This document shows, piece after piece, positions 33,356-41,857 of a stretch of 64,000 nucleotides of DNA; within the stretch, counting starts at the first letter, position 1; each line of letters begins with the position of its first letter. The DNA lies in assembly GCF_002074055.1 (NCBI RefSeq), contig NZ_CP014619.1, forward strand, positions 62,001 through 126,000, given 5' to 3'. A program made the translations under genes and the position numbers. The notes beneath the pieces were generated by a model, which saw only the letters and a list, made by a program, of their open reading frames with translations, was not told the DNA's origin and made no database searches. This DNA is from Frondihabitans sp. 762G35 (lineage in GTDB: Bacteria; Actinomycetota; Actinomycetes; Actinomycetales; Microbacteriaceae).

Positions 33356-34671
33356 CGCGCGCCCGTCACGACCCAGCGCGATCCCGCGGCCCGCAGACCG
33401 AGCGTCACCGCCCGCGCGCCGATGTAGCCCAGGCCGAAGGCGAACCAGAGTGCGACCGGGGCGCCGTCGCCCCTCGCGCCGAGCGACCACGCGAGCAGCG
33501 GCAGGTAGACCGCCACGTTGACGAGGCCGGTGAGCCCGAGATACCGGGCATCCCCGGCCCCGAGCAGCACCCCGTCGAGCACGAACACGAAGCCGGCCAC
33601 GGGGATCCCGGCGCTCATCGCCAGGAGCAGCCCGGGCAGGAGCCGCGCCACCTCGGCGTCGGTCGTGAAGACGGGCGCGAGCACCCCCGAGACGGCGGCC
33701 AGCAGGAGGCCCAGCACCGCGCCTCCCGCGACCCCCCAGAGCAGCAGCCGGCGTGTCACGCGCCGCACGCGCTCGCGGTCGCCCGCCCCCAGCGCGTGCC
33801 CGACGAGCGCCTGACCCGCGATGGCCAGGGCGTCCAGGGCGAAGGCGAGCGCCGAGAAGAGCGTCAACGCGATCTGCACGGCGGCGAGGCCGCGGACGCC
33901 GAGGGTCGCCGCGGCCGAGACGGTCGCGAGCATGGCCGCCCGGAGGCAGGCGTTCCGCAGCAGGAGCCACGCGCCCGACGAGGCCGTGCGTCCGACGCCG
34001 TCGAGCCCCGGCCGGAGGGGGACGCCCGCCGCCCGGGCGGCGCGCACCGCGATGACCGCGTAGACCGCGGCCATGCCGGCCTGCGCGGTGACGGTGCCCC
34101 ACGCGGATCCTGCGATGCCCCAGCCGAAGCCGTAGAGGAACACCGCGTTGAGCAGCGCGTTCGCCGCGAAGCCGACGGTCGCGACGACGAGCGGCGTCCG
34201 GGTGTCCTGGAGGCCGCGCAGGAGCCCCGTCGCCGCGATGACGACGAGCATGGCGGGAAGGCCGAGCACCGAGATCGTCAGGTACGTCGTGGCGGCGTCG
34301 GCGACTCTTCGGGACGTGTCGAAGGCGTCGACGAGCGGCCGCGCCGTCGCGAGGCCGACGCCCGCCAGGACGACGCCGACGCCGAGCGCGAACCAGAGGC
34401 CGTCGATGCCGGCCCGCAGCGCGCCCGGCCGGTCGCCCGCTCCGAGCCGCCGCGCGACCGTCGGTGTCGTCGCGTAGGCCAGGAAGATCAGGAGCCCCAC
34501 GGCCGTCTGCAGGATGACGCTCGCCACGCCCAGCCCCGCGAGGGGAGCGGCCCCGAGGTGGCCGACGAGGGCGGTGTCGGTGAGGAGGAAGAGCGGCTCG
34601 GCGATCAGCGCGCCGAGCGCCGGTACGGCGAGGCGAGCGATGTCGCGATCGAGCGCTCGCGTGGCGCTCAG
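33352..34671 (-). CDS. MATE-family efflux transporter
   Basis: About 439 residues, 12 membrane segments, with the family pattern: RLAVPALGALIAEPLFLLTDTALVGHLG near the start and two homologous halves. No ATG/GTG/TTG fits: the only start giving full length is CTG at 34671, which overlaps the uracil permease stop as CTGA, so translation is probably coupled. It exports cationic compounds with Na+ or H+. Its stop shares CTAG with the convergent AAA ATPase gene. Confidence 0.85.
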   Translation of the reverse strand: MSATRALDRDIARLAVPALGALIAEPLFLLTDTALVGHLGAAPLAGLGVASVILQTAVGLLIFLAYATTPTVARRLGAGDRPGALRAGIDGLWFALGVGVVLAGVGLATARPLVDAFDTSRRVADAATTYLTISVLGLPAMLVVIAATGLLRGLQDTRTPLVVATVGFAANALLNAVFLYGFGWGIAGSAWGTVTAQAGMAAVYAVIAVRAARAAGVPLRPGLDGVGRTASSGAWLLLRNACLRAAMLATVSAAATLGVRGLAAVQIALTLFSALAFALDALAIAGQALVGHALGAGDRERVRRVTRRLLLWGVAGGAVLGLLLAAVSGVLAPVFTTDAEVARLLPGLLLAMSAGIPVAGFVFVLDGVLLGAGDARYLGLTGLVNVAVYLPLLAWSLGARGDGAPVALWFAFGLGYIGARAVTLGLRAAGSRWVVTGAR

Positions 34672-35933
34672 GCGGTTCCCCGGGCGCGGCCGATGACGTT
34701 CATCGCGTGGTAGACGACGATGGCGGCCACCGTGCCGAGGATGATGCCGCTGAAGGTCGCCCCGCCCAGCACGACGGTGAAGTTCGCGATGCCGAAGACG
34801 AGCGCGACCGCGGCCGTGAGCTGGTTCTTGGGCTTGGAGAAGTCGACGCGGTTCTCGACCCAGATCCGGACCCCGATGATGCCGATCAGGCCGTAGAGCG
34901 CCGTCGTCACGCCGCCGAGCACGCCCGGCGGGACGGTGAAGATGATCGCCCCGATCTTGGGCGACAGGCCCAGCAGGATCGCCAGGATCCCCGCGACCCA
35001 GTACGCAGCGGTCGAGAAGACCCGGGTGGCCGCCATCACGCCGATGTTCTCGCCGTACGTCGTCGTCGCGGAGCCGCCGCCGAGGCCCGCGAGGAGGGTG
35101 CTGAGCCCGTCGGCCAGGAGCGCGCGACCCGTCAGCGGGTCGAGGTTGCGGTCGGTGAGCTGGCCGACGCCCTTGACGTGGCCGACGTTCTCCGCGATCA
35201 GGGCGAGGACGACCGGGAGGAAGCCCAGGTAGATCGCCAGGTACGAGGCATCGAAGGCCGGGGCCGTGAAGGTCGGCCAGCCCAGCCACGAGGCCTTCCC
35301 CACCGCTGCGAAGTCGACCTGGCCGAACAGGACCGCCGCCACGTAGCCGACGACGACGCCGACGAAGATCGACAGGCGCCCGAGCATCCCGCGGAAGACC
35401 ACCGCGCTCAGGATCACGGCGGCCAGCGTGATCAGGGCGACCACGGGCCCCTTCGCGAAGTTGTCGCGGGCCGACGGCGCGAGGTTGAAGCCGATCAGCG
35501 CGACGATCGCGCCGCTGACGACGGGCGGTAGCAGGGCGTCGATCCACCGGGTGCCGACCACGATCACGAGCAGCCCGACCAGGGCGAGCATCGCGCCGAC
35601 GACGATGATGCCGCTGAGCGCGAGCGGGATGCCGCCGACCTTCGTGGCCGCCCCGATCGGCGCCAGGAAGGCGAACGACGAACCCAGGTAGCTGGGCAGG
35701 CGGTTCCTCGTGATCAGGAGGAAGAGGAGAGTGCCGACGCCGGAGAAGAACAGCGTGGTCGACGGCGGGAATCCGGTGATGAGCGGCACGAGGAACGTCG
35801 CGCCGAACATCGCGACGACGTGCTGAGCGCCGAAGCCGATCGTGCGGAGCCACGAGAGCCGCTCCTCCGGCAGGACGATCGAGGAGGCGTCGACCGAGCG
35901 TCCGTCGCCGTGAAGCTTCCAGGGGAGGGCCAT
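34668..35933 (-). CDS. Uracil/xanthine permease (NCS2 family)
   Basis: 421 residues, ~14 hydrophobic segments. FGAQHVVAMFGATFLVPLITG near residue 35 and PSYLGSSFAFLAPI match UraA-type permeases. ENVGHVKGVGQLTDRNLDP and GGSATTTYGENIGVMA carry the substrate-binding Glu/Asn segments. It imports uracil (or a related base) with protons through the cytoplasmic membrane. First gene of a two-gene unit with the MATE transporter. Divergent from the M13 peptidase gene. Confidence 0.92.
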   Translation of the reverse strand: MALPWKLHGDGRSVDASSIVLPEERLSWLRTIGFGAQHVVAMFGATFLVPLITGFPPSTTLFFSGVGTLLFLLITRNRLPSYLGSSFAFLAPIGAATKVGGIPLALSGIIVVGAMLALVGLLVIVVGTRWIDALLPPVVSGAIVALIGFNLAPSARDNFAKGPVVALITLAAVILSAVVFRGMLGRLSIFVGVVVGYVAAVLFGQVDFAAVGKASWLGWPTFTAPAFDASYLAIYLGFLPVVLALIAENVGHVKGVGQLTDRNLDPLTGRALLADGLSTLLAGLGGGSATTTYGENIGVMAATRVFSTAAYWVAGILAILLGLSPKIGAIIFTVPPGVLGGVTTALYGLIGIIGVRIWVENRVDFSKPKNQLTAAVALVFGIANFTVVLGGATFSGIILGTVAAIVVYHAMNVIGRARGTA

Positions 35934-35959
35934 GCGTCGACTCTACTGAGAGGCGCGCC

Positions 35960-35965
35960 TAGGCT
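35960..35965 (+). promoter_or_regulatory. -10 element TAGGCT of the M13 peptidase gene
   Basis: Ends 6 nt before ATG 35972; leaderless arrangement. Confidence 0.6.
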
Positions 35966-35971
35966 TGATCC

Positions 35972-37936
35972 ATGACCGACACTGCCGCTGACTCCGGAAT
36001 CCTCACCGACGAGCTCGACGAGGCGGTGCGACCGCAGGACGACCTCTTCCGCCACGTCAACGGTTCGTGGATGGCCCGCACCGAGATCCCCGATGACAAG
36101 GCCCGCTGGGGCTCCTTCTACGTGCTGGCCGAGGCCGCCGAGACCGCCGTCCGGGAGATCATCGACGAGTCGCGGGAGGCCGAAGAGGGCACCGAGGCCC
36201 GCAAGGTCGGCGACCTCTTCGCCAGCTTCCTCGACGAGGAGCGCGTCGAGGAGCTCGGCGCCGAGCCGATCCGCGAACTGCTCGGCACCGTCGACGACGT
36301 CTCCGACGTCGACGCCCTCCTCCGGGCCGTGGGCCGGTTCGAGCTCCAGGGCGTCTCCGGGTTCCTGCAGCTCTTCGTCGACAACGACCCGGGCCAGCCC
36401 GAGCGCTACGTCGTCTTCGTCGAGCAGGCCGGCCTCGGCCTCCCCGACGAGTCGTACTACCGCGACGAGAAGTTCGCCCCCGTCAAGGCCGCCTACGAGA
36501 CCTTCGTCGGCACCATGCTGGGCCTCGCAGGAGCCGACGACGCGGCCGGGCGTGCCGCTCGCGTCGTGGCCCTCGAGACCGCGATCGCCGCCCAGCACTG
36601 GGACAACGTGGCGACGCGCGAGAGCGAGAAGACCTACAACCTCCTGCCCTGGGCCGAGGCGAAGGCGCTCGCGGAGGGCGTCGATCTCGACGTGTGGCGC
36701 GACGCCGTCGGAGCTCCGGCCGGAGTCTTCGACGAGGTCGTCGTGCGCCAGCCCTCCTTCGTCTCCGGCCTCGCGACGCTCCTCGTCGACGACCGCCTCG
36801 ACGCCTGGCGCGACTGGCTGCGCTGGCAGATCGTCCGCTCGTTCGCGGCCTACCTCTCGAGCGACTTCGTGAAGGCGAACTTCGACTTCTACGGCAAGAC
36901 CCTCACCGGGACCCCGGTCCAGCGCGCCCGGTGGAAGCGCGGCGTCTCCCTCGTCGAGGGCGCAATGGGCGAGGCCGTCGGCCGCATCTACGTCGAGCGC
37001 CACTTCGCCCCCGAGGCGAAGGAGACGATGGACGTCCTCGTCGCGAACCTCGTCGAGGCCTACCGCCAGAGCATCACCGCCCTCGACTGGATGACCGACG
37101 CCACGCGCGGCCGCGCCCTCGAGAAGCTCGACAGGTTCACCCCGAAGATCGGCTACCCGGTGAAGTGGCGCGACTACTCCCCGCTCCGGATCGACGCGGG
37201 CGACCTCGTCGGCAACGTCCGGGCCACCGCGGTCTTCGGCTTCGACCGCGAACTCGGCAAGATCGGCAAGCCGATCGATCGCGACGAGTGGTTCATGACC
37301 CCGCAGACGATCAACGCGTACTACAACCCCGGTTTCAACGAGATCGTCTTCCCCGCCGCCATCCTGCAGTTCCCGTTCTTCGACGCCTCCCGCGACGCCG
37401 CCGCCAACTACGGCGCCATCGGGGCGGTCATCGGCCACGAGATCGGCCACGGCTTCGACGACCAGGGCTCGAAGTACGACGGCGACGGCCGCCTCACCGA
37501 CTGGTGGACCGCCGCCGACAGGGAGGCGTTCGAGAAGCTCACCTCGTCGCTCATCGCCCAGTACGACGCCCTCGAGCCCGCGCAGACGCCGGGTCACCAC
37601 GTCAACGGCGCCCTCACGATCGGCGAGAACATCGGCGACCTCGGCGGGCTCTCCATCGCCTGGAAGGCCTACCTGATCTCGCTCGACGGCGCCGAGCCCC
37701 CGGTGATCGACGGCCTCACGGGCGTGCAGCGCTTCTTCCTCAGCTGGGCGCAGGCGTGGCAGATGAAGCTGCGCGACGAGGAGGCCGTCCGCCTCCTCTC
37801 CATCGACCCGCACTCGCCGAACGAGTTCCGCTGCAACCAGATCGTGCGCAACATCGACGAGTTCTACGCCGCCTTCGGCGTGACACCCGACGACGCCCTG
37901 TGGCTTCCCGAGGAGGAGCGCGTCACGATTTGGTAG
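35972..37936 (+). CDS. M13-family zinc metallopeptidase (neprilysin-like)
   Basis: 654 residues, full length for bacterial M13. The zinc site is VIGHEIGHGFDDQGSKYDG (near residue 487) with the third ligand in TIGENIGDLGGL (near 551), followed by the conserved C-terminal LRDEEAVRLLSIDPHSPNEFRxN-type segment. There is no signal peptide; the start MTDTAADSGIL leads straight to LDEAVRPQDDLFRHVNG, as in the cytosolic actinobacterial members. It cuts short peptides. The beta-lactamase-like gene follows within ~35 bp and is likely cotranscribed. Confidence 0.95.
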   Translation: MTDTAADSGILTDELDEAVRPQDDLFRHVNGSWMARTEIPDDKARWGSFYVLAEAAETAVREIIDESREAEEGTEARKVGDLFASFLDEERVEELGAEPIRELLGTVDDVSDVDALLRAVGRFELQGVSGFLQLFVDNDPGQPERYVVFVEQAGLGLPDESYYRDEKFAPVKAAYETFVGTMLGLAGADDAAGRAARVVALETAIAAQHWDNVATRESEKTYNLLPWAEAKALAEGVDLDVWRDAVGAPAGVFDEVVVRQPSFVSGLATLLVDDRLDAWRDWLRWQIVRSFAAYLSSDFVKANFDFYGKTLTGTPVQRARWKRGVSLVEGAMGEAVGRIYVERHFAPEAKETMDVLVANLVEAYRQSITALDWMTDATRGRALEKLDRFTPKIGYPVKWRDYSPLRIDAGDLVGNVRATAVFGFDRELGKIGKPIDRDEWFMTPQTINAYYNPGFNEIVFPAAILQFPFFDASRDAAANYGAIGAVIGHEIGHGFDDQGSKYDGDGRLTDWWTAADREAFEKLTSSLIAQYDALEPAQTPGHHVNGALTIGENIGDLGGLSIAWKAYLISLDGAEPPVIDGLTGVQRFFLSWAQAWQMKLRDEEAVRLLSIDPHSPNEFRCNQIVRNIDEFYAAFGVTPDDALWLPEEERVTIW

Positions 37937-37971
37937 CGGAACCGGCGGCGGAGACACGACGCGAGCGCAGG

Positions 37972-38856
37972 ATGCGCGACCACGGTCGCCACCTGGGCCC
38001 GCGCGTCGACGAGCCGTTCGAGCGCAGCTTCCGGGCGCTCGGCTCCCTCGCCTACGAGAACGCGCGCGTCTCGGCCTCGGCCGCCGACCTCGACACCGGC
38101 GACGTCGTCCTCGCCATCGACGAGAGCGTGTCGCTCCCCACCGCCGAGGTCGGATCCCTGCTGCTCCTCATCGAGGTGGCGGTGCGGCTCGGCGACGGAC
38201 GCCTGTCGCCCGTCGCCGACGTCGCGCGCGAGGCGCCCGACGACGACGGCACGCGGGTGGACGACCCGCGCGTCGGAGGGCTGTGGCCGTCGCTCCTGCT
38301 GCCCAAGCTCTGCGTGCTCGACGCCGCCACCCTCGTCGGTGCCGTCCGCGACCCCGTCGCGACCAACGCGCTCGCCCGGACGGTCGGGCTCGACGCCATC
38401 CACGCCCGCGGGGAGTCCCTCGGCCTGACCCGCACGGCGCTGCTCGACTTCGCCCGCGCCAGCCGCGGCCCGGACGACGCCCCGCAGGTCTCCGTGGGGT
38501 CCGCCCTCGAACTGCAGCGACTCCTCGGCGACCTCGTCGCCGGACGCACCCTCGACACGCCGGTGAGCAACCGGGTCCTGGGTTGGCTGTCGACCGGAAC
38601 CGACCTCTCGCTGGTCGCGTCCGCCTTCGGCCTCGACCCGGTGGCCCACCGGGCCCGCGACCACGACCTCCAACTCGTCAACCTCACCGGGGCGACGGCC
38701 GGGGTGCGGTCCGAGGTGGGAGCGCTCCGCGGTCCGCGCCGCGGAATCGCCTACGCGGTCACCGTCGCATTCGACGACGTCGACCTGGCGGCGCGGTTGC
38801 GGGTGCTCGACGTGATGCACACCGTAGGCCTAGACCTCCTCGAATTCTGCTCCTGA
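37972..38856 (+). CDS. Beta-lactamase-like protein without catalytic motifs
   Basis: 294 residues from ATG 37972; a TTG at 37930 overlapping the upstream stop is the alternative. The sequence follows actinobacterial class-A-like serine hydrolases (ALGSLAYENARVSASAADLDTG start, LLLIEVAVRLG helix, ATNALARTVGLDAI, TAGVRSEVGALRG end), but SxxK is EVGS (Glu59, Ser62), SDN is RDP (126-128) and KTG is LTG (Leu238). It therefore cannot act as a serine beta-lactamase. The open, undamaged frame argues for a kept non-enzymatic role, perhaps binding peptides or cell-wall precursors. It follows the M13 peptidase gene. Confidence 0.72.
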   Translation: MRDHGRHLGPRVDEPFERSFRALGSLAYENARVSASAADLDTGDVVLAIDESVSLPTAEVGSLLLLIEVAVRLGDGRLSPVADVAREAPDDDGTRVDDPRVGGLWPSLLLPKLCVLDAATLVGAVRDPVATNALARTVGLDAIHARGESLGLTRTALLDFARASRGPDDAPQVSVGSALELQRLLGDLVAGRTLDTPVSNRVLGWLSTGTDLSLVASAFGLDPVAHRARDHDLQLVNLTGATAGVRSEVGALRGPRRGIAYAVTVAFDDVDLAARLRVLDVMHTVGLDLLEFCS

Positions 38857-38866
38857 GCGCGGCTCG

Positions 38867-39060
38867 GACGGGGCGCCTGCGGCGTTGTCGCCCGACCCGA
38901 TAGCTCCCGCCATCGGGACGGCCTCCGCCTTGCATCCGCCCTGCCCGAGCCGCGCTCCGCGGCGGTCGGACGGGGCGGCTGCGGCGTTGTCGTCGTCGGC
39001 GATAGCGCCGCTATCGCTCTCCTCCGCCTTGCATCCGCCCTGCCCGACCGCCGCTCCGCG
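38867..39060. repeat. Family B repeat, two further copies
   Basis: Copies at ~38867-38955 (diverged centre) and ~38969-39060 share GGCTGCGGCGTTGTCGTCG, an internal palindrome (here GCGATAGCGCCGCTATCGC) and CCGCCTTGCATCCGCCC with the pair at 26.2 kb. In the second copy the palindrome differs from the 26-kb copies by paired changes that keep the stem. Confidence 0.85.
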
Positions 39061-39108
39061 CCGCTAGCAGCGAGTGGCTGCGGCGTCGTCGTGACGGAGT
39101 CCGCCGGG

Positions 39109-39687
39109 TCAGCCGAGCGTGGCCGCCGCGCGACGGAGTTCTTCGAGCGTCGCCACCGCGTGCGGAGCCAGTCCGTCGTCGTCGGATCGATCGCCCTCGG
39201 ACCATCTCGCGTAGCCCTGTTTGAACGCGAGCACGCCCATCTCGCTGGCGAGACGCGCCCCGATCGCGGGGACCCCGCGCGCCTCGAGCGCGGCGGTCAT
39301 CGCCGCCGCCATCCCGACGCTCTTCAGGGCGTCCCGCTCCTGGAGCTCGTTGCTGGCGGCCACGGCGGCGCGGATCCGGGGGCCCAGGTCGCGATTGCGG
39401 GGACCCATCGCGGACGACGCGCGCTCGAGCCCGGCGGCGACCGCCTCGAGCGGCGAGGCTCCGGCAGGAGCAGACGCGATCCCCTCCGCGAGAAGAGAGC
39501 TGAGGGTCTCCTGGCCGGCCACCAGCAGCTCGCGCTTGTCGGGGAAGTGCCGGAAGAAGGTGCTCTTCGTGACTCCGGCACGCTCGCTGATCTGGGCCAC
39601 GGTGGTGTCGTCGTAGCCCTGGTCGACGAAGAGATCGACGGCGGCGACGACGAGCCGCTCGCGTGCCCCGGGTTCCCATCTCGCCAT
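39109..39687 (-). CDS. TetR-family repressor
   Basis: 192 residues. The N-terminal helix-turn-helix (DLFVDQGYDDTTVAQISERAG, VTKSTFFRHFPDKRELL) is typical; the ligand-binding part is unlike any group I can name. It is divergent from an SDR gene, with two GGGAC/GTCCC palindromes between them that are the likely operators for both genes. The inducer is unknown. Confidence 0.93.
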   Translation of the reverse strand: MARWEPGARERLVVAAVDLFVDQGYDDTTVAQISERAGVTKSTFFRHFPDKRELLVAGQETLSSLLAEGIASAPAGASPLEAVAAGLERASSAMGPRNRDLGPRIRAAVAASNELQERDALKSVGMAAAMTAALEARGVPAIGARLASEMGVLAFKQGYARWSEGDRSDDDGLAPHAVATLEELRRAAATLG

Positions 39688-39704
39688 GGGGCCATCCTAG
39701 CGAC

Positions 39705-39718
39705 GGGACAAGTGTCCC
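39705..39718. promoter_or_regulatory. TetR operator, palindrome 1
   Basis: GGGACAAGTGTCCC: perfect 6-bp arms, 18 bp upstream of the repressor start. Confidence 0.75.
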
Positions 39719-39735
39719 ATCGCGGTGATACGGTG

Positions 39736-39753
39736 ATGGGACAGTGGTCCCAT
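39736..39753. promoter_or_regulatory. TetR operator, palindrome 2
   Basis: ATGGGACAGTGGTCCCAT: 7-bp arms around a 4-bp centre, 33 bp before the SDR start, overlapping its likely promoter. Confidence 0.75.
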
Positions 39754-39785
39754 CAGTGGACCACCCCCAGATCAGAGGAGTACTC

Positions 39786-40667
39786 ATGCACGTCTTCGTC
39801 ACGGGAGGGACAGGAACCATCGGCGGTCCCGTCATCGCGGAGCTCTTGGCCCACGGCCACACCGTCCTCGGGCTGGCCCGCTCGGCCGGGTCGGCGTCGT
39901 CCCTGCGTGACGCGGGGGCGACCGTCATCGAGGGTGGGCTCGCCGACCTCGACATCCTCCGCGCGGGGTCCGAGCAGGCCGACGGCGTGATCAGCCTGGC
40001 CTTCGGCAGCGACTACAGCACGGCCGAGGCGCTGACCGCCAGCATCGCGGAGGAGAGCGCCGCCATGAGGACCCTCGGTGAGACCCTCGTCGGGACCGGC
40101 AAGCCGTTCGTCGTCGTCTCGGGCACACCGTGGACGGCCGGCCGACCGTCCACGGAATCGGACCCTCTCCCGAAGGACGGCCCGGTCGCCGGCCGGGCGC
40201 TCTCGGTCGAGGCCGCGCTCGCGCTGTCGTCTCGAGGCGTGCGTGCCTCAGCGGTGCGGATGCCCCGCACGGTCCATGAGAACGGCGACGGCGGGTTCGC
40301 GGGTCTCCTCGCCCAGGCGGCTCGTCGGTCAGGCGTCGCCGGCTATCCGGGGGACGGTACTCAGCGCTGGCCGGCCGTCCACGCGCGCGACGCCGCCTCG
40401 CTGTTCCGGCTGGCACTCGAGAAGGCACCCGCCGGGAGCGCGTGGCACGCCGTCGCCGACGAGGGCGACGCGGTGATCGACATCGCCGCGGTCGTGGGCC
40501 GTCGCCTGGGGCTGCCGGTGGCGTCCGTTCCCGACGTCACCTTCGGACCGTTCGGGCCGATCTTCGCGACCGACCAGCCATCGTCGAGCGCGTTCACGCG
40601 CAAGACGTTGGGATGGGAGCCCCGGCACCCGAGCCTGCTCGCCGACCTCGAGAACATCCGCCCCTGA
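39786..40667 (+). CDS. NAD(P)-dependent epimerase/dehydratase-like SDR
   Basis: 293 residues from ATG 39786 with a good ribosome site (AGAGGAG, 5-nt spacing). MHVFVTGGTGTIGGPVIAEL is the nucleotide-binding turn. It belongs to the extended/atypical SDRs that act on sugars or quinones; the YxxxK pair is not obvious, as in many members of this group. It is divergently paired with TetR and probably repressed by it, which suggests a detoxification or redox role. Confidence 0.85.
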   Translation: MHVFVTGGTGTIGGPVIAELLAHGHTVLGLARSAGSASSLRDAGATVIEGGLADLDILRAGSEQADGVISLAFGSDYSTAEALTASIAEESAAMRTLGETLVGTGKPFVVVSGTPWTAGRPSTESDPLPKDGPVAGRALSVEAALALSSRGVRASAVRMPRTVHENGDGGFAGLLAQAARRSGVAGYPGDGTQRWPAVHARDAASLFRLALEKAPAGSAWHAVADEGDAVIDIAAVVGRRLGLPVASVPDVTFGPFGPIFATDQPSSSAFTRKTLGWEPRHPSLLADLENIRP

Positions 40668-40670
40668 GGG

Positions 40671-41306
40671 CTACTGGAGGGCGCCGACGGTCAGAAGGGA
40701 AACCGACGATGAAGCGCAGGCGGCGACGCCGGCGTCCTTGACGAAGAGGGACGCCGTCTGCCCGGGGGGATACACCCGGAAGCCGTCGGCCGTGGTCGGC
40801 TTGCACTCGGTGGCGTCGTAGACGCCGGCCTGGACGATGCGGAGCTGAGCGCTCGCCGTCTTGCCCGGTGCGAGCGTGACGGTGGGGTGGGCGGACGTCC
40901 GGTCGAACGCCGCCGCCTTGCCGATCTGCGACCCGTTGCCGTTGCCGACGAAGGAGACGCCCGGCCAGCCCTGGAGCGTGCAGGAGGCGCTCCCGGCGTT
41001 CGTGAGGACGATCTTGACGTACACGCTTCCGGCCGCGCCGTCGTTGGGGCCGGCCGTCGCCCGGAGGTTCGTCGTGGTGCAGGCGGCGGTGGAACCGCTC
41101 GTCCCCGTGCCGGTTCCCGTCCCCGTGCTCGTGGTCGGCATCGGGGAGGTTCCGTCCGTCGCCGGCGTGCTGGGCGCCGTGGAGGCGGGCGCGCTGGCGG
41201 TGACGGGCGTCTCCGCCGGCGCGGTGGAGGTGCCCGAGCATCCTGCGAGCCCGAGACCCGCGAGGGAGACGAGCGCGACGACGGCGAAGCGGGTGCGTGT
41301 ACTCAT
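40671..41306 (-). CDS. DUF4232-like lipoprotein
   Basis: 211 residues. The signal peptide ends in the lipobox LAGCSG (Cys23), so the protein is anchored to the outer face of the membrane. A Thr/Ser/Gly-rich linker (TSTGTGTGTGT) leads to a ~130-residue beta domain with CTTTNLRAT, VLTNAGSASCTLQGWPGVSF and ECKPTTADGFRVYPPG, the DUF4232 pattern common in actinobacterial envelopes. Function unknown. It stops 3 bp after the convergent SDR gene. Confidence 0.88.
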   Translation of the reverse strand: MSTRTRFAVVALVSLAGLGLAGCSGTSTAPAETPVTASAPASTAPSTPATDGTSPMPTTSTGTGTGTGTSGSTAACTTTNLRATAGPNDGAAGSVYVKIVLTNAGSASCTLQGWPGVSFVGNGNGSQIGKAAAFDRTSAHPTVTLAPGKTASAQLRIVQAGVYDATECKPTTADGFRVYPPGQTASLFVKDAGVAACASSSVSLLTVGALQ

Positions 41307-41340
41307 GTGTCCACCCTGCCACGCGGGCGGGGGAGCGGGG

Positions 41341-41739
41341 TCAATCGATGAGATCGCGCGCGTACATCTCTCGGAGGGTTTTCACGCCGGCCGGCGGGCA
41401 GCGGTGGGCGTCGCGCGTCGTCACCCAGGTCAGGGATCCGACCTCGGCGGCCGGCTGCGGCTCGTCGGGAGAGCTCGCGGCGAAGAGCGTCATGGCGACC
41501 AGGCGTCCCTCGGGTTCACCGTGGGCCTGCTCGGTCACGGTGAAGAGCTCGTGGACGCTCCCCGGATCGAGGCGCAGCGACACCTCCTCCAGGGCCTCGC
41601 GGACCATGGCGTCGCGCGCCGACTCCCCGGGCTCCACCTTGCCGCCCGGCAGGTAGAGGACGTCTCGGCCGCGCGCCGTGACCATCAGCAGACACCGGTC
41701 GCGGACGAGGGCGAGAGCGCTGACGACGATCGGGTCCAT
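41341..41739 (-). CDS. Nudix hydrolase
   Basis: 132 residues from ATG 41739 (ATG 41757 is possible). The Nudix box is complete: GGKVEPGESARDAMVREALEEV, read in two parts as GGKVEPGES and REALEEV, with all metal-binding Glu residues. It hydrolyses a nucleoside diphosphate-linked compound, perhaps oxidised dGTP, in the cytosol. Divergent from the GntR-like gene. Confidence 0.9.
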   Translation of the reverse strand: MDPIVVSALALVRDRCLLMVTARGRDVLYLPGGKVEPGESARDAMVREALEEVSLRLDPGSVHELFTVTEQAHGEPEGRLVAMTLFAASSPDEPQPAAEVGSLTWVTTRDAHRCPPAGVKTLREMYARDLID

Positions 41740-41778
41740 GCCTCCATGCTCGCGCATCCGGAGCGTCGAGTCCGCCTC

Positions 41779-41807
41779 TTGACACGAACATATCTCTGTG
41801 AAATATT
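41779..41807 (+). promoter_or_regulatory. Sigma-70-type promoter of the GntR-like gene
   Basis: A consensus -35 TTGACA at 41779-41784 and, after 17 bp, AATATT at 41802-41807. Unusually AT-rich for this genome. Confidence 0.55.
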
Positions 41808-41812
41808 CAATC
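41797..41812 (+). promoter_or_regulatory. TGTGAAATATTCAATC element
   Basis: Overlaps the -10 region. Shared (14 of 16) with the reverse-strand element at 25379-25394. Possible site of a common regulator. Confidence 0.4.
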
Positions 41813-41857
41813 TCAGATGCGCGACGACCCGGTCGCCCCGACAGATTGCAGGATCCC

